A stretch of 5,525 bases of DNA from Lentisphaeria bacterium. Lineage in GTDB: Bacteria; Verrucomicrobiota; Lentisphaeria; Oligosphaerales; Oligosphaeraceae. The notes below the pieces were generated by a model. The model saw only the letters and a list, made by a program, of their open reading frames with translations, did no database searches and had not been told where the DNA came from. The stretch lies in assembly GCA_028699735.1 (NCBI GenBank), contig JAQVUB010000202.1:1-5525 (forward strand), read 5' to 3'. Positions 5,521 to 5,525 of the stretch are shown here, in pieces. Made by a program: the position numbers and the translations under genes. Position 1 is the stretch's first letter. Every line of letters starts with the position of its first letter.

Positions 5521-5525
5521 AAAAA

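Larger units (their letters stand above)
4682..5525. other. 844-bp gene-free, repeat-rich region
   Basis: No credible gene was found. The longest frame (minus strand, 5436-4939, 165 codons) is composed mostly of translated repeat units, is rich in Arg and Pro, and lacks any recognisable domain. The region holds a decayed inverted repeat, a relic arm, two copies of a 31-bp direct repeat, a long GC-rich inverted repeat, and a final single arm at the window end. GC-rich repeat blocks (GCCGGC, GGAGGGAA) alternate with AT-rich filler. The promoter of the phosphoesterase gene must lie in the left part. A TATATT (minus strand, 4740-4735) is 54 bp before its ATG, but I see no matching -35 box. Confidence 0.7.

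Noticed and set aside
5199..5522. 107-codon plus-strand frame near the window end
   Set aside because: It runs through both arms of the inverted repeat and the terminal arm, with no protein-like character.

Overview
The window most likely comes from a bacterium of the PVC group, with Lentisphaerota (Victivallis-like) or Verrucomicrobiota as best guesses. This rests on the style of the intergenic repeats (CCACGAAA-type arms, and GGAGC/GCCGGC hairpin units with CGGAGAC...GGAGGGAA boxes) and on the look of the first protein. It is an inference from recognition, not from a marker gene. Both ends look like places where a metagenomic contig would break: the left edge resembles the 3' end of a 5S rRNA gene, and the right edge stops inside a repeat arm that recurs in the window.

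Layout. Positions 1-56 may be a 5S rRNA tail. Positions 57-360 carry no gene but hold a GATC-rich tandem repeat and a weak terminator-like hairpin. Three protein genes follow, all on the minus strand, so transcription runs from right to left: a calcineurin-like metallophosphoesterase (4681-3785), an M81/MlrC-family metallopeptidase (3716-2223), and a 542-residue protein of unknown function with an alpha-helical-toroid look (1989-361). The first two are 68 bp apart and could share a transcript. The third is separated by 233 bp that contain a long inverted repeat. Positions 4682-5525 are gene-free and packed with inverted and direct repeats.

Function. The M81 protein has a clear metal-site signature and the phosphoesterase has all classical motifs, so both should be active metal-dependent hydrolases. 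The third protein may be a carbohydrate-active enzyme (lyase or glycosidase-like), but no family could be named. None has an obvious signal peptide, so all are predicted cytoplasmic. A small catabolic group is possible, but nothing in the sequence identifies the substrate.

The most unusual content is the repeat material. One arm family occurs as a long inverted repeat at 2055-2166, as a decayed inverted repeat at 4768-4867, as a single arm at 5484-5520, and probably as a relic at 5020-5045. A second family forms an inverted repeat with arms of about 58 bp around a 99-bp centre (5193-5408). I found no CRISPR array, transposase, phage gene or convincing new defence system.
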